NCBI RefSeq assembly: GCF_021729135.1
Contig: NZ_JAJTWW010000019.1
Span: 21,768-85,767, forward strand
Direction of reading: 5' to 3'
DNA length: 64,000 bases
Source of the DNA: Brevibacterium daeguense
GTDB taxonomy: Bacteria > Actinomycetota > Actinomycetes > Actinomycetales > Brevibacteriaceae
In this document: positions 1 to 11,815 of the stretch, in pieces
Layout of the letters: each line of letters opens with the position of its first letter
Numbering within the stretch: the first letter of the stretch is position 1
Notes under the pieces: model-generated
What the model saw: only the letters and a program-made list of their open reading frames with translations
The model's database searches: none
Told to the model about the DNA's origin: nothing
Program-made: the position numbers and the translations under genes

Positions 1-458
1 CCCTGCTTGAGCGTCATGCGCTCCGAATCGAAGGCGGCGCGGGTGCCGACGGCGGTGACCCCGGCCAGCAGGTGGACCAGCGACAGCGCGGTCAGGGAGG
101 CCACGAGTGCGCCGACCTGGGTGATCACGGCGAACCCGGCGGTCGCATCGGGGTCGGCGAACACCTCGGCGAGGAGGCCCGCGGATGCCCACACGACGGC
201 CGATCCCAAGGCGGCGAGCGCGAGCGCCCACAGCGTGAATACGATCAGTGCGAGGCCGACGGTCAGCGCCGGCGCGAACCGGAGGAGGCGGAATCCGCCG
301 TCGAGTCCCTCGAAGAAGCGCTGCGGACGACGGGCCAGCACACCGGGCTCCGGAGCCGGCCTCCACAGCGATCGGATCGGCTCCGGATCACGGAGCTCGT
401 GGCGACCGGTCCGCCAGTTCATCCGCGCGTCCCATGCGGCGCCTCGGGCTTCGAACAC
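1..458 (-). CDS. Membrane protein, C-terminus beyond the window edge
   Basis: A frame on the minus strand stays open from a GTG at 458 to the window edge, about 152 residues. A GAGGTGG Shine-Dalgarno-like stretch sits about ten bases before the GTG. The product begins MFEARGAAWDARMNW, has an Arg/Pro-rich cytoplasmic stretch, and then two hydrophobic segments (about residues 65-95 and 105-130). This resembles a polytopic inner-membrane protein upstream of mtrA. I cannot assign a family from the N-terminal part alone. It is transcribed divergently from mtrA, and the 151-bp gap must contain both promoters. The other frames over this stretch look like GC-driven shadows. Confidence 0.6.
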   Translation of the reverse strand, partial: MFEARGAAWDARMNWRTGRHELRDPEPIRSLWRPAPEPGVLARRPQRFFEGLDGGFRLLRFAPALTVGLALIVFTLWALALAALGSAVVWASAGLLAEVFADPDATAGFAVITQVGALVASLTALSLVHLLAGVTAVGTRAAFDSERMTLKQ

Positions 459-605
459 GCGACACCACCTCGGAACCGGTCGGGACTGACAGCCCAATCA
501 TGCCAGGCAGTCCGGAGTCTGTCGCGACTGACGTGAGCTCGGGCCACCGGGTTCGAGCGCCGAGACCTGCCGGGACCCGAAATTCCGCAAATGCGTCCCA
601 TGCGC

Positions 606-611
606 GACAAT
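606..611 (+). promoter_or_regulatory. Possible -10 element (GACAAT) for a leaderless mtrA transcript
   Basis: GACAAT ends seven bases before the second in-frame ATG of mtrA at 619. This is the spacing expected if transcription starts on that ATG. No convincing -35 is visible. The same geometry recurs at several other genes in this window. Confidence 0.3.
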
Positions 612-1299
612 GGACTCCATGACTTCTCGGATTCTGGTAGTGGACGACGACACCGCCTTGGCGGAGATGATCGGCATCGTGCTCAAGAGCGAGGGCTTCG
701 AACCGCACTTCTGCGCGACCGGGGACGGCGCACTCGACGCGTTCCATGCGGTGCGACCGGATCTCGTGCTCCTGGACCTCATGCTGCCCGGCAAGGACGG
801 ACTCGAGGTGTGCCGCGAGATCCGCGACGAGTCGGGCGTGCCGATCATCATGCTCACCGCCAAGTCCGACACCGTCGACGTGGTCCTCGGACTCGAATCC
901 GGTGCTGACGACTATGTTCCCAAGCCGTTCAAGCCCAAGGAGCTCGTCGCACGGGTGCGCGCGCGGCTGCGCGAGTCGGAGCCGAGCGCCCCGGAGATCC
1001 TCGAAGTCGGCGACGTCCGGATCGACGTCGCGGGCCACAGCGTCACGAAGGGCAGCAGCCAGGTGTCGCTGACGCCCCTGGAGTTCGATCTGCTGGTGGC
1101 GCTGGCGCGTCGGCCGTGGCAGGTGTTCTCCCGGGAGACCCTGCTCGAAGAGGTGTGGGGATACCGGCACGCCGCTGACACCCGGCTGGTGAACGTGCAC
1201 GTGCAGCGGCTGCGCTCCAAGATCGAGAAGGACCCGGAGAAGCCCGAGATCATCGTGACGGTGCGCGGCGTCGGATACAAGGCGGGCCAGGGCACGTGA
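610..1299 (+). CDS. mtrA: Response regulator MtrA (OmpR family)
   Basis: DNA-binding response regulator of the MtrAB system, which in actinomycetes links envelope state to cell division, peptidoglycan remodelling and osmotic response. The receiver domain (about residues 5-120) has the acidic cluster VVDDD and a phosphoacceptor Asp56 in VLLDLMLPG. The signature TAKSDTVDVVLGLESGADDY and the C-terminal winged helix (WGYRHAADTRLVNVHVQRLR) are almost identical to mycobacterial MtrA. At 229 residues it has the normal length. The start MDSM matches the M. tuberculosis MDTM start. ATG 619 is an alternative and would fit a leaderless message. Its stop overlaps the mtrB start by four bases, so the two are translationally coupled. 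Confidence 0.96.
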   Translation: MDSMTSRILVVDDDTALAEMIGIVLKSEGFEPHFCATGDGALDAFHAVRPDLVLLDLMLPGKDGLEVCREIRDESGVPIIMLTAKSDTVDVVLGLESGADDYVPKPFKPKELVARVRARLRESEPSAPEILEVGDVRIDVAGHSVTKGSSQVSLTPLEFDLLVALARRPWQVFSRETLLEEVWGYRHAADTRLVNVHVQRLRSKIEKDPEKPEIIVTVRGVGYKAGQGT

Positions 1300-3011
1300 G
1301 TCGAACCCCGGCGCTCGCCGGGTTCCTGCGGACTCTCGAGCGAGCCTTCACCACCGGCTACCGGTGGATCGCCGGCGCGTTCACCCGTTCCCTGCAGTTC
1401 CGGATCGTGGTGCTCACGATCGTGCTGACGATGGTGGCGATCTACGGCGTCGGCACCTACATGTCCCAGCAGATCGCCCGCGGCCTGTTCGAGGCGAAGC
1501 TCACCGCGGTGTCCGCGCAGACCGCCGGCTACACCGCGGAACTGCAGTCGCTGTCCGCACTGGATGACGACCAGGCGCTGGCGGAGGCTCTCAACACCCA
1601 GCTGCGCTCGATGCTGTCCCGCTCGCCGACGCCGCTCCGGTCGATCGCGCTCGAGCCGCAGGAGCGCTCCGCCTCGGTCCCGCCCCTGCTGACGCTGGTC
1701 AGCGGCGAGGAGTCGATCCCGGTCTCCGACCTGCCCGACGCCTACCTGGCGGCGGTGGACCGCGCCGGCCCGGGTGAGCAGCTCTACCAGTCGGTGACGC
1801 TGCCGGACCAGTCGCCCGGGCTCGTGGTCGCCCAGCAGGTCGCCATCCCCTCGGCCGGGCAGTTCGAGCTCTTCGTCGTCGCCGAGCTCCAGGAGGAGCA
1901 GAACACACTCGACTTCGTGCTCCGCGCGATGCTGGTGGCCGCGCTGGTGCTGGTCGTGCTCGTCGGCGCGGTGGCCTGGATCGTGACCCGACTGGTCGTC
2001 GTGCCGGTGCGCACCGGCGCCGAGGTGGCCCGCCAGCTCGCCGACGGCGACCTCGACCAGCGCATGCCCGTGCAGGGCCAGGACGAGATCGCGACGCTGG
2101 CGCAGAGCTTCAACGACATGGCGGACAACCTGCAGGATCAGATCACCCGGATGGAGCAGCTCACCGTGCTGCAACGGCAGTTCGTCTCCGACGTCTCCCA
2201 CGAGCTGCGCACCCCGCTGACCACGATCCGCATCGCCTCCGACATGATCTACGAATCGCGGGACGAGTTCGACGAGTCGACCTCCCGCAGCGCCGAGCTG
2301 CTGCAATCGCAGGTGGAGCGCTTCGAAGTGCTGCTGGGCGACCTGCTGGAGATCTCGCGCCACGATGCCGGAGCCGCCGCGCTGGATGCGAAGCCGACCG
2401 ACATCGGCGAGGTCGTCACCTCGGTGCTCGACACCCTGTCGGTGATCGCCGCCCAGTCCGGCACCGACCTGCTGCTCCACGCCCCGTCCTCGCCGGTGAT
2501 GGCCGAGGTCGACAGGGTGCGGATCACCCGCGTGGTGCGCAATCTCGTCGTCAACGCGATCGAGCACGGCGAGAAGGAGCGGATCGACATCTACGTCGCC
2601 GCCAACGCCGAGGCGGTCGCCGTCAGCGTCCGCGACCACGGGATCGGAATGACGGAGGAGCAGGTCGAGCATGTCTTCGACCGGTTCTGGCGCGCCGATC
2701 CCTCCCGGCGGCGGACATTGGGAGGATCCGGTCTGGGCCTGGCGATCTCACTGGAGGACGCCCGGCTGCACGACGGCTGGCTCCAGGCCTGGGGCCGGGC
2801 CGGCGAGGGCTCGTGCTTCCGCCTCACCCTGCCGCGCCGGCAGGGGCAGGCCATCACATCGTCACCGCTGCCGCTGCCGCCCGCGGACGCTCACATCCAG
2901 GGCACCTCGCTCGTGGCCGGACCGAGCACCTCGGACGGCTCCGTCCGGATCCAGACCGGCAGCATCCCGATCGTCGTCGACACCTCGGAGTCCGACCATG
3001 AAGCCGAATAG
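1296..3011 (+). CDS. mtrB: Sensor histidine kinase MtrB
   Basis: Membrane sensor kinase that phosphorylates MtrA. The order is TM1 (about 35-55), an extracytoplasmic sensor region of about 150 residues, TM2 (about 209-231), HAMP (about 232-285), HisKA with SHELRTPL (phosphoacceptor His302), and HATPase_c with the N box (RNLVVNAIEH) and a GGSGLGLA G box. A Pro/Ser-rich cytoplasmic tail follows the kinase domain. The GTG start overlaps the mtrA stop (GTGA). The last 14 bases overlap the lpqB start, so mtrA-mtrB-lpqB is one operon. The 571-residue length is normal for the family. Confidence 0.95.
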   Translation: MSRTPALAGFLRTLERAFTTGYRWIAGAFTRSLQFRIVVLTIVLTMVAIYGVGTYMSQQIARGLFEAKLTAVSAQTAGYTAELQSLSALDDDQALAEALNTQLRSMLSRSPTPLRSIALEPQERSASVPPLLTLVSGEESIPVSDLPDAYLAAVDRAGPGEQLYQSVTLPDQSPGLVVAQQVAIPSAGQFELFVVAELQEEQNTLDFVLRAMLVAALVLVVLVGAVAWIVTRLVVVPVRTGAEVARQLADGDLDQRMPVQGQDEIATLAQSFNDMADNLQDQITRMEQLTVLQRQFVSDVSHELRTPLTTIRIASDMIYESRDEFDESTSRSAELLQSQVERFEVLLGDLLEISRHDAGAAALDAKPTDIGEVVTSVLDTLSVIAAQSGTDLLLHAPSSPVMAEVDRVRITRVVRNLVVNAIEHGEKERIDIYVAANAEAVAVSVRDHGIGMTEEQVEHVFDRFWRADPSRRRTLGGSGLGLAISLEDARLHDGWLQAWGRAGEGSCFRLTLPRRQGQAITSSPLPLPPADAHIQGTSLVAGPSTSDGSVRIQTGSIPIVVDTSESDHEAE

Positions 3012-4695
3012 TCTGCTGGCCTGCGGTCTGGCCCTGGTGCTGCTGCTGAGCGGCTGCGTGTCGATCCCGCGCGACGGCGGGATCGGACGGATCGACGTCG
3101 GCGAGGACTACGGGGGCGTGCAGTCGCGCGTCGATCCCGACGGACCCGTGCCGGGGGCCGGGCCCGATGAGATCGTCCGCGGCTTCCTCGCCGCCGGGGC
3201 CGGCTACAGCAACAACTTCGAGGTCGCCCGCTCGTTCCTCACGGAGAGCTTCGCGGGGGAATGGGACCCGCTCGCCTCGGTGCGGGTGATGCCTGCGGGC
3301 ACCGGGCTGGATGAGGTCACCAGCGAGATCACCTCAGACTCCCAGAACGTCTCCCTCGCCGTGCCGGTCCAGGCGGTCCTCGACGAGCGCCGGATCTACC
3401 GCGAGCCCAGCGACGCCACCCACCTCGACCTGGATTTCTCGCTCCGCCAGGTCAACGGGGAGTGGCGGATCTCCTCGGCACCGGCGGGCATGGTCGTCTC
3501 CGCGACGAGCTTCAGCAGCATCTTCCAGTCCTATCCGCTGTACTTCTACACACCCGGCTACGAGTACCTGGTGCCGGACGTCCGCTGGTTCATCCGCTCC
3601 CCGGCCACTCCCACAGAGGTGATGAGCGAGCTGCTCCTCGGTCCGGCCGACCACCTCGGCGGCGCTGTGGTGTCCGCCGTCCCCGAAGGCACTCAGCTGA
3701 ATCCGCGGGCTGTCGGCGTCACGGAGGGCACCGCCGAAGTCGGGCTGTCCGACACGGTGGAGGGGCTCGACAGTCAGACCTGGTCGCGGCTGCACACGCA
3801 GGTGTCCGAGACGCTCACGGAGATCGGTGCGGTCACCGCGGTCGAGATCTCCGCACCTTCCGGCGTGGTCGACCCCGAGGCGAGCTCACCGGCGAAAGCG
3901 CTCGTCGAGATCGATTCCCGGCCGGTGGTGATCTCGGACGGGCGCCTCGCCCGGGGTTCGGGCACGCAGATCGAGCCCGTGCCCGGCAGCCCCGAGCTCG
4001 CCGCCGGCGCCTCCGATCCCGCGGTCGCAATCGACGAGTCGATGTACGCCTACCTCGGCGCTGAGGGTGCTGAATTGCACCGGCTCCGGGGCGCCGACAT
4101 GAGCGACGTGAGCATCCTCACCGGAGACCAGCTGGTGGGCCCCAGCTTCGACCGCTACGGGTGGACCTGGACGGCCGAGGCGGAATCGGAGGGCATGCTG
4201 CAGGCAGTGGACTCCGGTGGGGAGCTTGCGCGGGTCGACGCGCCGTTCGCGGACGGCCGCCGCATCATCGCGCTGCACGTGTCGCGGGACGGGACGCGGC
4301 TGGGAGTGCTGAGCGCGGACGACGAGGATCAGCCGCGCCTCGACATCATCGGCATCACCCGCAATTCCTCCGGAGCGCCCACCGGCACCACAGCGGCGAG
4401 TCCGATCACGGTGGCCGCAGGGTTCGAGCAGATCGTCGACTTCTCGTGGGCGGGCAGCGGAGCAGTGGTGCTGCTCGGTGCGCCCGGCGACGGCGCCATC
4501 CAGCCGTACAGCGCGCCGGTCTCCGGCCCGGTCGAGTCGCTCGGGACGGTCGACGGCGGTTCGCGGATCACCGCCGGCAACGACCTGCGCTCCCTGCGAA
4601 TCAGCACGCCGTCGGGGGAGATGCACATCTACGGTGCCGGCAACTGGCAGAAGGTCGTCGACGCCCGCGCATTCGATCCCGCATATCCCGGCTGA
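2998..4695 (+). CDS. lpqB: Lipoprotein LpqB, MtrAB accessory factor
   Basis: Secreted lipoprotein that modulates MtrB activity in mycobacteria. The chosen ATG, inside the 3' end of mtrB, gives a clean signal peptide with lipobox LLSGC (Cys20). A GerMN-like sporulation/germination domain occupies roughly residues 190-310, and the rest matches the LpqB beta-propeller region. Longer upstream starts in the same frame would bury the signal peptide, so they are rejected. Length is 565 residues, normal for LpqB. Position directly after mtrB supports the call. Confidence 0.93.
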   Translation: MKPNSLLACGLALVLLLSGCVSIPRDGGIGRIDVGEDYGGVQSRVDPDGPVPGAGPDEIVRGFLAAGAGYSNNFEVARSFLTESFAGEWDPLASVRVMPAGTGLDEVTSEITSDSQNVSLAVPVQAVLDERRIYREPSDATHLDLDFSLRQVNGEWRISSAPAGMVVSATSFSSIFQSYPLYFYTPGYEYLVPDVRWFIRSPATPTEVMSELLLGPADHLGGAVVSAVPEGTQLNPRAVGVTEGTAEVGLSDTVEGLDSQTWSRLHTQVSETLTEIGAVTAVEISAPSGVVDPEASSPAKALVEIDSRPVVISDGRLARGSGTQIEPVPGSPELAAGASDPAVAIDESMYAYLGAEGAELHRLRGADMSDVSILTGDQLVGPSFDRYGWTWTAEAESEGMLQAVDSGGELARVDAPFADGRRIIALHVSRDGTRLGVLSADDEDQPRLDIIGITRNSSGAPTGTTAASPITVAAGFEQIVDFSWAGSGAVVLLGAPGDGAIQPYSAPVSGPVESLGTVDGGSRITAGNDLRSLRISTPSGEMHIYGAGNWQKVVDARAFDPAYPG

Positions 4696-4776
4696 GCCGG
4701 AAGCAGGGACGGTTGCGAGGTCACAGCGGTGCGGTGCCGCTTGTGCGCCCATCGGCTCCCGGGGGACAGTGGCGGC

Positions 4777-5595
4777 ATGCGCCAGGTCCTCACCGAGATC
4801 CTCGAACTGCTCGTGCCCCGCAGCTGTGCGGGCTGCGGCGCGGAGACCGTGACGCTGTGCGGCCGCTGCCTCGAGCAGCTGGCCGGCCCGGTCAGGGCGA
4901 CCGTCCCGCGGTACGGCATCCTGCCGGTGGTCGGCGCCGGCGAGTACGAGGACGTGCTGCGAAGCTGCCTGATCGCCTACAAGGAGCACGGCCGGCGGGA
5001 TCTGATCCCGGTGCTGGCCGGGCTGCTGGCCCGCTCGGTGGTCACGATCCTCGAGCACTCGCCGGATCCGGGCGCAGGCGCTCTCCTCGTCCCGGTGCCC
5101 GCGGATCGCTCCGCGATCAGGCGCCGCGGCGCCAACCATGTCTCCGTGCTCACCGAGCGCGCCGCCGGGATGCTGCGCTCGGAGGGCCTGCGGGTCGAGC
5201 TCGCCGACATCCTCGAAGTCGCGGCTCACCGCGACCAGGTCGGGTTCGGCTCGCTGGGGCGGCGGCGGAATGTTCGCGACACCCATCGGGTCCGCCCGGG
5301 GACCGGCTTCCCGAGCGGACTGTCCGACAGAGCCGGCGGGCTCGACAGGTCGGGAGCCGGCGAGCGCGCGAGGTCGAGAACCGATGAGCGCGCCGGGCCG
5401 GGAGCCGGCGAGCGCGGCAGGTCGGAAGCGGGCGAACAGCCTCGGGTCATTGTGCTCGACGACATCTGCACGACAGGCTCGACCGTAGCCGAAAGCGCCC
5501 GGGCGCTCCGCAGATCTCGCATCCCGGTCCACGGGATCGCAGTGGTCGGGATTGCTCCCGGGGGAACTCGATTCGCCCCGGGGGATGGTATTTAA
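4777..5595 (+). CDS. ComF-family phosphoribosyltransferase-like protein
   Basis: Begins MRQVLTEILELLVPRSC with a four-cysteine zinc-ribbon (PRSCAGCG...LCGRC) and ends with the phosphoribosyltransferase PRPP loop VIVLDDICTTGSTVAE. This is the ComF architecture, associated with DNA uptake or nucleotide salvage; the exact role in actinomycetes is unsettled. The ATG at 4777 follows a GGGGGA stretch. A GTG at 4729 would add 16 residues that do not resemble the family. Between the RRRN segment and the PRPP loop lies an unusual charged, repetitive insert (16-residue repeat, 5352-5447). The position between lpqB and hpf is conserved in actinomycetes. Confidence 0.85.
   Translation: MRQVLTEILELLVPRSCAGCGAETVTLCGRCLEQLAGPVRATVPRYGILPVVGAGEYEDVLRSCLIAYKEHGRRDLIPVLAGLLARSVVTILEHSPDPGAGALLVPVPADRSAIRRRGANHVSVLTERAAGMLRSEGLRVELADILEVAAHRDQVGFGSLGRRRNVRDTHRVRPGTGFPSGLSDRAGGLDRSGAGERARSRTDERAGPGAGERGRSEAGEQPRVIVLDDICTTGSTVAESARALRRSRIPVHGIAVVGIAPGGTRFAPGDGI
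5352..5447 (+). repeat. Two 48-bp imperfect repeats inside comF
   Basis: The 17-mer GGGAGCCGGCGAGCGCG occurs at 5352-5368 and 5400-5416, a 48-bp period. It encodes two degenerate 16-residue units rich in Gly, Glu, Arg and Asp (GAGERAR..., GAGERGR...). The repeat keeps the reading frame and lies in the loop before the PRPP motif. Confidence 0.7.
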
Positions 5596-5664
5596 TGGAA
5601 TGTACCCATCTCTCAAGCGATGGGCACGGAGCGATCCGTTTCCCGACGTGTAAAGGAACGCACA

Positions 5665-6315
5665 ATGGACATCGTCGTCAAAGGTCGTCAGCTGACAATC
5701 TCCGACAGCTTCCGAGCACATATCGAGGACAAGGTCGCGAAGGCCGAACAGCTCGCCCCCCGCGCGCAGCGGATCGAGGTCCAGGTCACCAGCCAGCCGA
5801 GCGCCCGTCAGCCGGACACCGCGGAGACAGTCGAGCTCACCGTGGTCGGGAAGGGGCCGGTGCTGCGGGCGGAGGCCCACGCCTCCGACAAGTACGCGGC
5901 GCTGGACCTGGCATGGGCCAAGCTCCTGGAGCGGCTCCGCCGTGCGCGTGATCGCCAGAAGGTCTCCCGCAGCGGTCACCAGCGCCCCCAGTCCACGGGC
6001 GAAGCGCTCGCCGCGATGGATTTCGTTCCGCCGGAGGACAGCGATTCCGACGCCCGGACCGAACAGGCGCCGGTGGACCGCACCAACGGCCGCATCAAGG
6101 CGGAGGGGGATTCTCCTGTCATCCTCCGCGAGAAGAACTTCCCGGCCTCGCCGATCGGCATCGAGGAGGCACTCAATCGGATGGAGATGGTCGGACACGA
6201 CTTCTACCTCTACATCGACGAGGACACCCAGAAGCCCTCGGTGGTCTACCGCCGCAAGGGCTGGAGCTACGGGGTCATCGCCCTGGATCCGGAGCTCGCC
6301 GAAGAAGCCCACTGA
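5665..6315 (+). CDS. hpf: Long-form ribosome hibernation promoting factor
   Basis: Binds the 30S decoding region and promotes formation of inactive 100S ribosomes in stationary phase. The N-terminal S30AE domain (MDIVVKGRQLTISDSFRAHI, residues 1-100) is followed by a variable linker and the C-terminal dimerisation domain (SPIGIEEALNRMEMVGHDFYL, about 155-216), so this is the long form. ATG 5665 has the Shine-Dalgarno AAAGGA eight bases upstream and starts exactly at the conserved domain. The longer frame from 5620 adds a non-conserved leader. It precedes secA as in mycobacteria. Confidence 0.93.
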   Translation: MDIVVKGRQLTISDSFRAHIEDKVAKAEQLAPRAQRIEVQVTSQPSARQPDTAETVELTVVGKGPVLRAEAHASDKYAALDLAWAKLLERLRRARDRQKVSRSGHQRPQSTGEALAAMDFVPPEDSDSDARTEQAPVDRTNGRIKAEGDSPVILREKNFPASPIGIEEALNRMEMVGHDFYLYIDEDTQKPSVVYRRKGWSYGVIALDPELAEEAH

Positions 6316-6333
6316 TCGAGCCGGATCGAGACG

Positions 6334-7563
6334 GTGATCCGCTCGATGACCCCGGAGGCGGCCAGGCGCGCAGCGCTGGCCGCCTCCGGCTTTGCCTCCG
6401 GGCGGCCGAACTCCGTCACGCGCCGACACCTGAAGAGGGTGTTCGGCAACCTGGGCCTCGTGCAGATCGATTCCGTGGCCCGCGTGGTGCGGAGCCACTA
6501 CCTGCCCTTCTACTCCCGCCTCGGGCCCTACCCGATGCCGTTGCTCGACTCCCTGCTCCACCAGCCGGAGCGGATGGGTGTGGAGTACTGGATGCACGAG
6601 GCCGCCTATGCCCCGCCGTCGACGATCGCCCTGGCGCACGGACGCCGCGCTGATTGGTGGGTGCGGGACTACGGGCAGCGCGACCCGCAGACCGGTCGCG
6701 CGTTCGTCTCCCTGATGGCGGACCTGGAAGCCGAGCTCACGGCCGGACCGGGCACCGCTCGGGAGCTGGCCGCCCGCGTATCCCACGACATCCCCGAACG
6801 CCCCCGCGATCACTGGGGCTGGAATCCGAGCCGGGTCAAGGCGGGTCTCGAGGCTCTGTTCCGGGCAGGAAGGATCTCGGTTGCCGCGCGCAGCCCGGCC
6901 TTCGAGCGGGTCTTCGCGCTGCCCGCTGACGTCCACAGCGGACTCCCGGTCCCCGAGCTGCGCTTCGGCCCGCCGCACGACCCCGAACTCGGTCTGCGAC
7001 CTCACGCACCGCGCCGGATCCGAGGCAGCAGCGGGGTCAGCGACGATATCCCGGCGCTCGTCCGCATCGCGGCGGCGGCGCTGGGAGTCGCGACCGCCTC
7101 GTGCCTGGCCGACTACTTCCGGATGCCGGTGAAGCCGGTGCGGGAGGCGGCGGCAGAACTCGCCAGGACCGGCGAGCTGATCGAGGTCGACGTGGCCGGG
7201 GTGCACGCATTCCGATGGCACGCGGCGGTCGTGCCCCGACGAATCGACGCCTGCGCCCTGCTGGCGCCCTTCGACCCATTGGTCTTCAACCGGCGGCGGA
7301 TCAGCTGGCTGTTCGACTTCGATTACCGGATCGAGATCTACACCCCGGCGCACGCACGGGTGCACGGATACTATGTGCTGCCCTTCCTCTTGGGAGAGGA
7401 GCTCGTGGGCAGAGTGGACCTCGCGGCAGACAGGGGGCGGGATGCACTCGTCGCTCACGGGGTGCACTGGGAGCCGGGTCACCGGCATGAGCCGGAGCTG
7501 ATGCAGGAGCTGCATCGGATGCGCGAATGGCTCGGGCTGTCCTCGCTGGTGATCAGCGGCTGA
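6334..7563 (+). CDS. Winged-helix protein of the AlkZ/YcaQ family
   Basis: A 409-residue protein of the HTH_42 family, whose characterised members (AlkZ, E. coli YcaQ/AlkX) are DNA glycosylases that unhook crosslinked or alkylated bases. The N-terminal segment carries LVQIDSVARV, matching the Q-x-D catalytic motif. The conserved ARVHGYYVLPFLLGEELVGRVDL block is near the C-terminus. The start is GTG 6334, with ATG 6346 as an alternative; neither has a strong Shine-Dalgarno. It lies 18 bp after hpf and is probably cotranscribed. A role in DNA repair is inference from the family. Confidence 0.8.
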   Translation: MIRSMTPEAARRAALAASGFASGRPNSVTRRHLKRVFGNLGLVQIDSVARVVRSHYLPFYSRLGPYPMPLLDSLLHQPERMGVEYWMHEAAYAPPSTIALAHGRRADWWVRDYGQRDPQTGRAFVSLMADLEAELTAGPGTARELAARVSHDIPERPRDHWGWNPSRVKAGLEALFRAGRISVAARSPAFERVFALPADVHSGLPVPELRFGPPHDPELGLRPHAPRRIRGSSGVSDDIPALVRIAAAALGVATASCLADYFRMPVKPVREAAAELARTGELIEVDVAGVHAFRWHAAVVPRRIDACALLAPFDPLVFNRRRISWLFDFDYRIEIYTPAHARVHGYYVLPFLLGEELVGRVDLAADRGRDALVAHGVHWEPGHRHEPELMQELHRMREWLGLSSLVISG

Positions 7564-7645
7564 ACTGGCGGTGGCGCTATGCTGATGGACGGACGACAGA
7601 GATGAAGGACTAGAACCGGTTGCCCACCGGTCATCGAGGAGAAAC

Positions 7646-10366
<2,721 letters not shown>

Positions 10367-10381
10367 CCGACCGAGGAGCCG

Positions 10382-10434
10382 GAGGCCGCCGGCTCATCAC
10401 ACCGTGACGAACTGGGTGATGAGCCAGCGGCCTC
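10382..10434. terminator. Long hairpin spanning the convergent 3' ends of secA and the Rv3235-family gene
   Basis: Arms 10382-10398 and 10418-10434 pair over 17 bases with one mismatch and a 19-base loop. No long T-tract follows on either strand. The hairpin overlaps the last codons of the minus-strand gene. Confidence 0.6.
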
Positions 10435-10834
10435 TCTCGTGTTCCAGCCGCATTGCGACAGCGCGATGACGGCGAGCGCTCCGGACGACTACCGCTGCCT
10501 CGACGACGTTCTCGGAGATCGCGCAGAGCCGGGGCGTGCCTGCTGCGAATGTGCTGGTGCGTGGAGCGACTGCCCGGGCCAGGTCCTGACGCAGGGCTGC
10601 GTGGGTCCGAATCCGCTCACGCAGCGCCGGGGCGATCCAGCGCGCCACCGATCCCGCCGGCCGAACACCATTGAGCACTTCGACGACTGCCACAGCAAGT
10701 GAGCGGACGGTCGCGACGAGCAGTTCCGAGGGGTCGGCCTGTCGGCGGACCGGCCGCGACGGCTCACGGTGCGGGGGAGTGCGGACGATCTCGTGTCGCG
10801 GGGACGGACGGCTGAGGGTGAGGGGGGTATTCAC
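10397..10834 (-). CDS. Rv3235-family conserved protein
   Basis: A 145-residue Arg/Ala/Pro-rich soluble protein. The C-terminal half (about residues 50-145) contains the conserved ATVRSLAVAVVEVLNGVRP and HERGRWLITQFVTV blocks of the actinobacterial Rv3235 family (DUF6459), located near secA in M. tuberculosis. The function is unknown. The start is GTG 10834, which overlaps the stop of the upstream LysM gene by four bases, so translation is coupled. A longer upstream extension in this frame is not conserved-looking. Confidence 0.75.
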   Translation of the reverse strand: MNTPLTLSRPSPRHEIVRTPPHREPSRPVRRQADPSELLVATVRSLAVAVVEVLNGVRPAGSVARWIAPALRERIRTHAALRQDLARAVAPRTSTFAAGTPRLCAISENVVEAAVVVRSARRHRAVAMRLEHERGRWLITQFVTV

Positions 10835-11790
10835 AGGGTCTCCAGTCGCATTCCGGGGATGATGAGGTTGGGATCGGGTCCGATCCGGTCCTGGTTGGCG
10901 TGGTACAGGTCCTCGACCGTGTCCGCGACGGGCGCGGAGCCGGCGGCAGGGCGCAGATCCGCTGCGATCGACCACAGGGTGTCGCCGGGAGCGACGACCA
11001 CCGTGGCTGCGGCAGGCTCAGTCGCCGGGTCCGGTCGGGGCTTGGTGTCAGGACCTGGATCAGGACCGGGCGGCGGCTGCTGCTCGGTGGGCGGCGGTGC
11101 GGGGGAATCGGTGTCTGCCTCCTGTCGGGGGAGGTCGGCCGCAGCGCTGTCACCGGCGACGCCGGCTTCCTCGGTCGGCGAGCCGGGCGACTGATGCGAA
11201 TCGGGTGGTTCGCTCACCGGCCAGCCCGGAGACTCCTCTGGATGCGGCGCGCCGGGTTCATTCGCCGGCCAGCCCGGAGACTCCTCGGGATCCGGCGATG
11301 CTGATCCCTCAGTGGGCCACCCGGGGGACTGCGCAGCCGCCGGTGTCGCACTGACAGTGGATGACGACGGAATCGCGCCGGCTGGTGACGACCAGGCGGG
11401 GGAGTGAGCCGCGGTCGTCGCCCCAGGATCGGGCTGGTGGGGCGCGGCAACGACCGGCGACCACGCCGCAGAGCCGACCACGACAAGACCCGCTGCCGAA
11501 CCGATGAGCGATCTGCGCAGGTGACTCGGACTCACGGCGATTGCCAGGCGGGCGAGCCCGCGTCCGGTCGAACTGCTGATCAGAGCTGCGAGACGGGCTG
11601 CGAGCAGCAGCAGGACTGCGGCGGAAGTGCGGGCGCCGACGACGATGAGCGCACCGCCGAGGACCAGGACCATGCCGGCGCCGGCGTCGCCGCGCAGCAG
11701 CATGTCCCACAGTCCTGACACCTGTGTCAGCAGCCAGGTGGAGGCCGCGAGATGCGCGGCCGCCGCGAGAAACGGCAGTGCTCGATTCAT
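10831..11790 (-). CDS. LysM domain membrane-anchored protein
   Basis: A 319-residue protein. The N-terminal membrane segments (about residues 5-30, 37-70, 95-115) precede a long Pro/Ser/Glu-rich extracytoplasmic linker with SPGWP repeats. The C-terminal LysM module (VVAPGDTLWSIAADL...LIIPGMRL) would bind peptidoglycan. This layout is common for actinobacterial cell-wall anchored proteins encoded next to the Rv3235 family. ATG 11790 has a GAGGGGG ribosome site. An upstream ATG in frame at 11835 is less likely because it lies beyond the mapped -10 element. Confidence 0.82.
   Translation of the reverse strand: MNRALPFLAAAAHLAASTWLLTQVSGLWDMLLRGDAGAGMVLVLGGALIVVGARTSAAVLLLLAARLAALISSSTGRGLARLAIAVSPSHLRRSLIGSAAGLVVVGSAAWSPVVAAPHQPDPGATTAAHSPAWSSPAGAIPSSSTVSATPAAAQSPGWPTEGSASPDPEESPGWPANEPGAPHPEESPGWPVSEPPDSHQSPGSPTEEAGVAGDSAAADLPRQEADTDSPAPPPTEQQPPPGPDPGPDTKPRPDPATEPAAATVVVAPGDTLWSIAADLRPAAGSAPVADTVEDLYHANQDRIGPDPNLIIPGMRLETL
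11217..11286 (-). repeat. 48-bp repeats encoding SPGWP units
   Basis: The 22-bp block at 11217-11238 recurs exactly at 11265-11286, a 48-bp period, with weaker copies near 11313 and 11175. It encodes repeated (E/Q)SPGWP units in the LysM protein linker and is probably variable in length between strains. Confidence 0.7.
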
Positions 11791-11815
11791 GGGACCCCCT
11801 CGTCTCAATGTCCAA

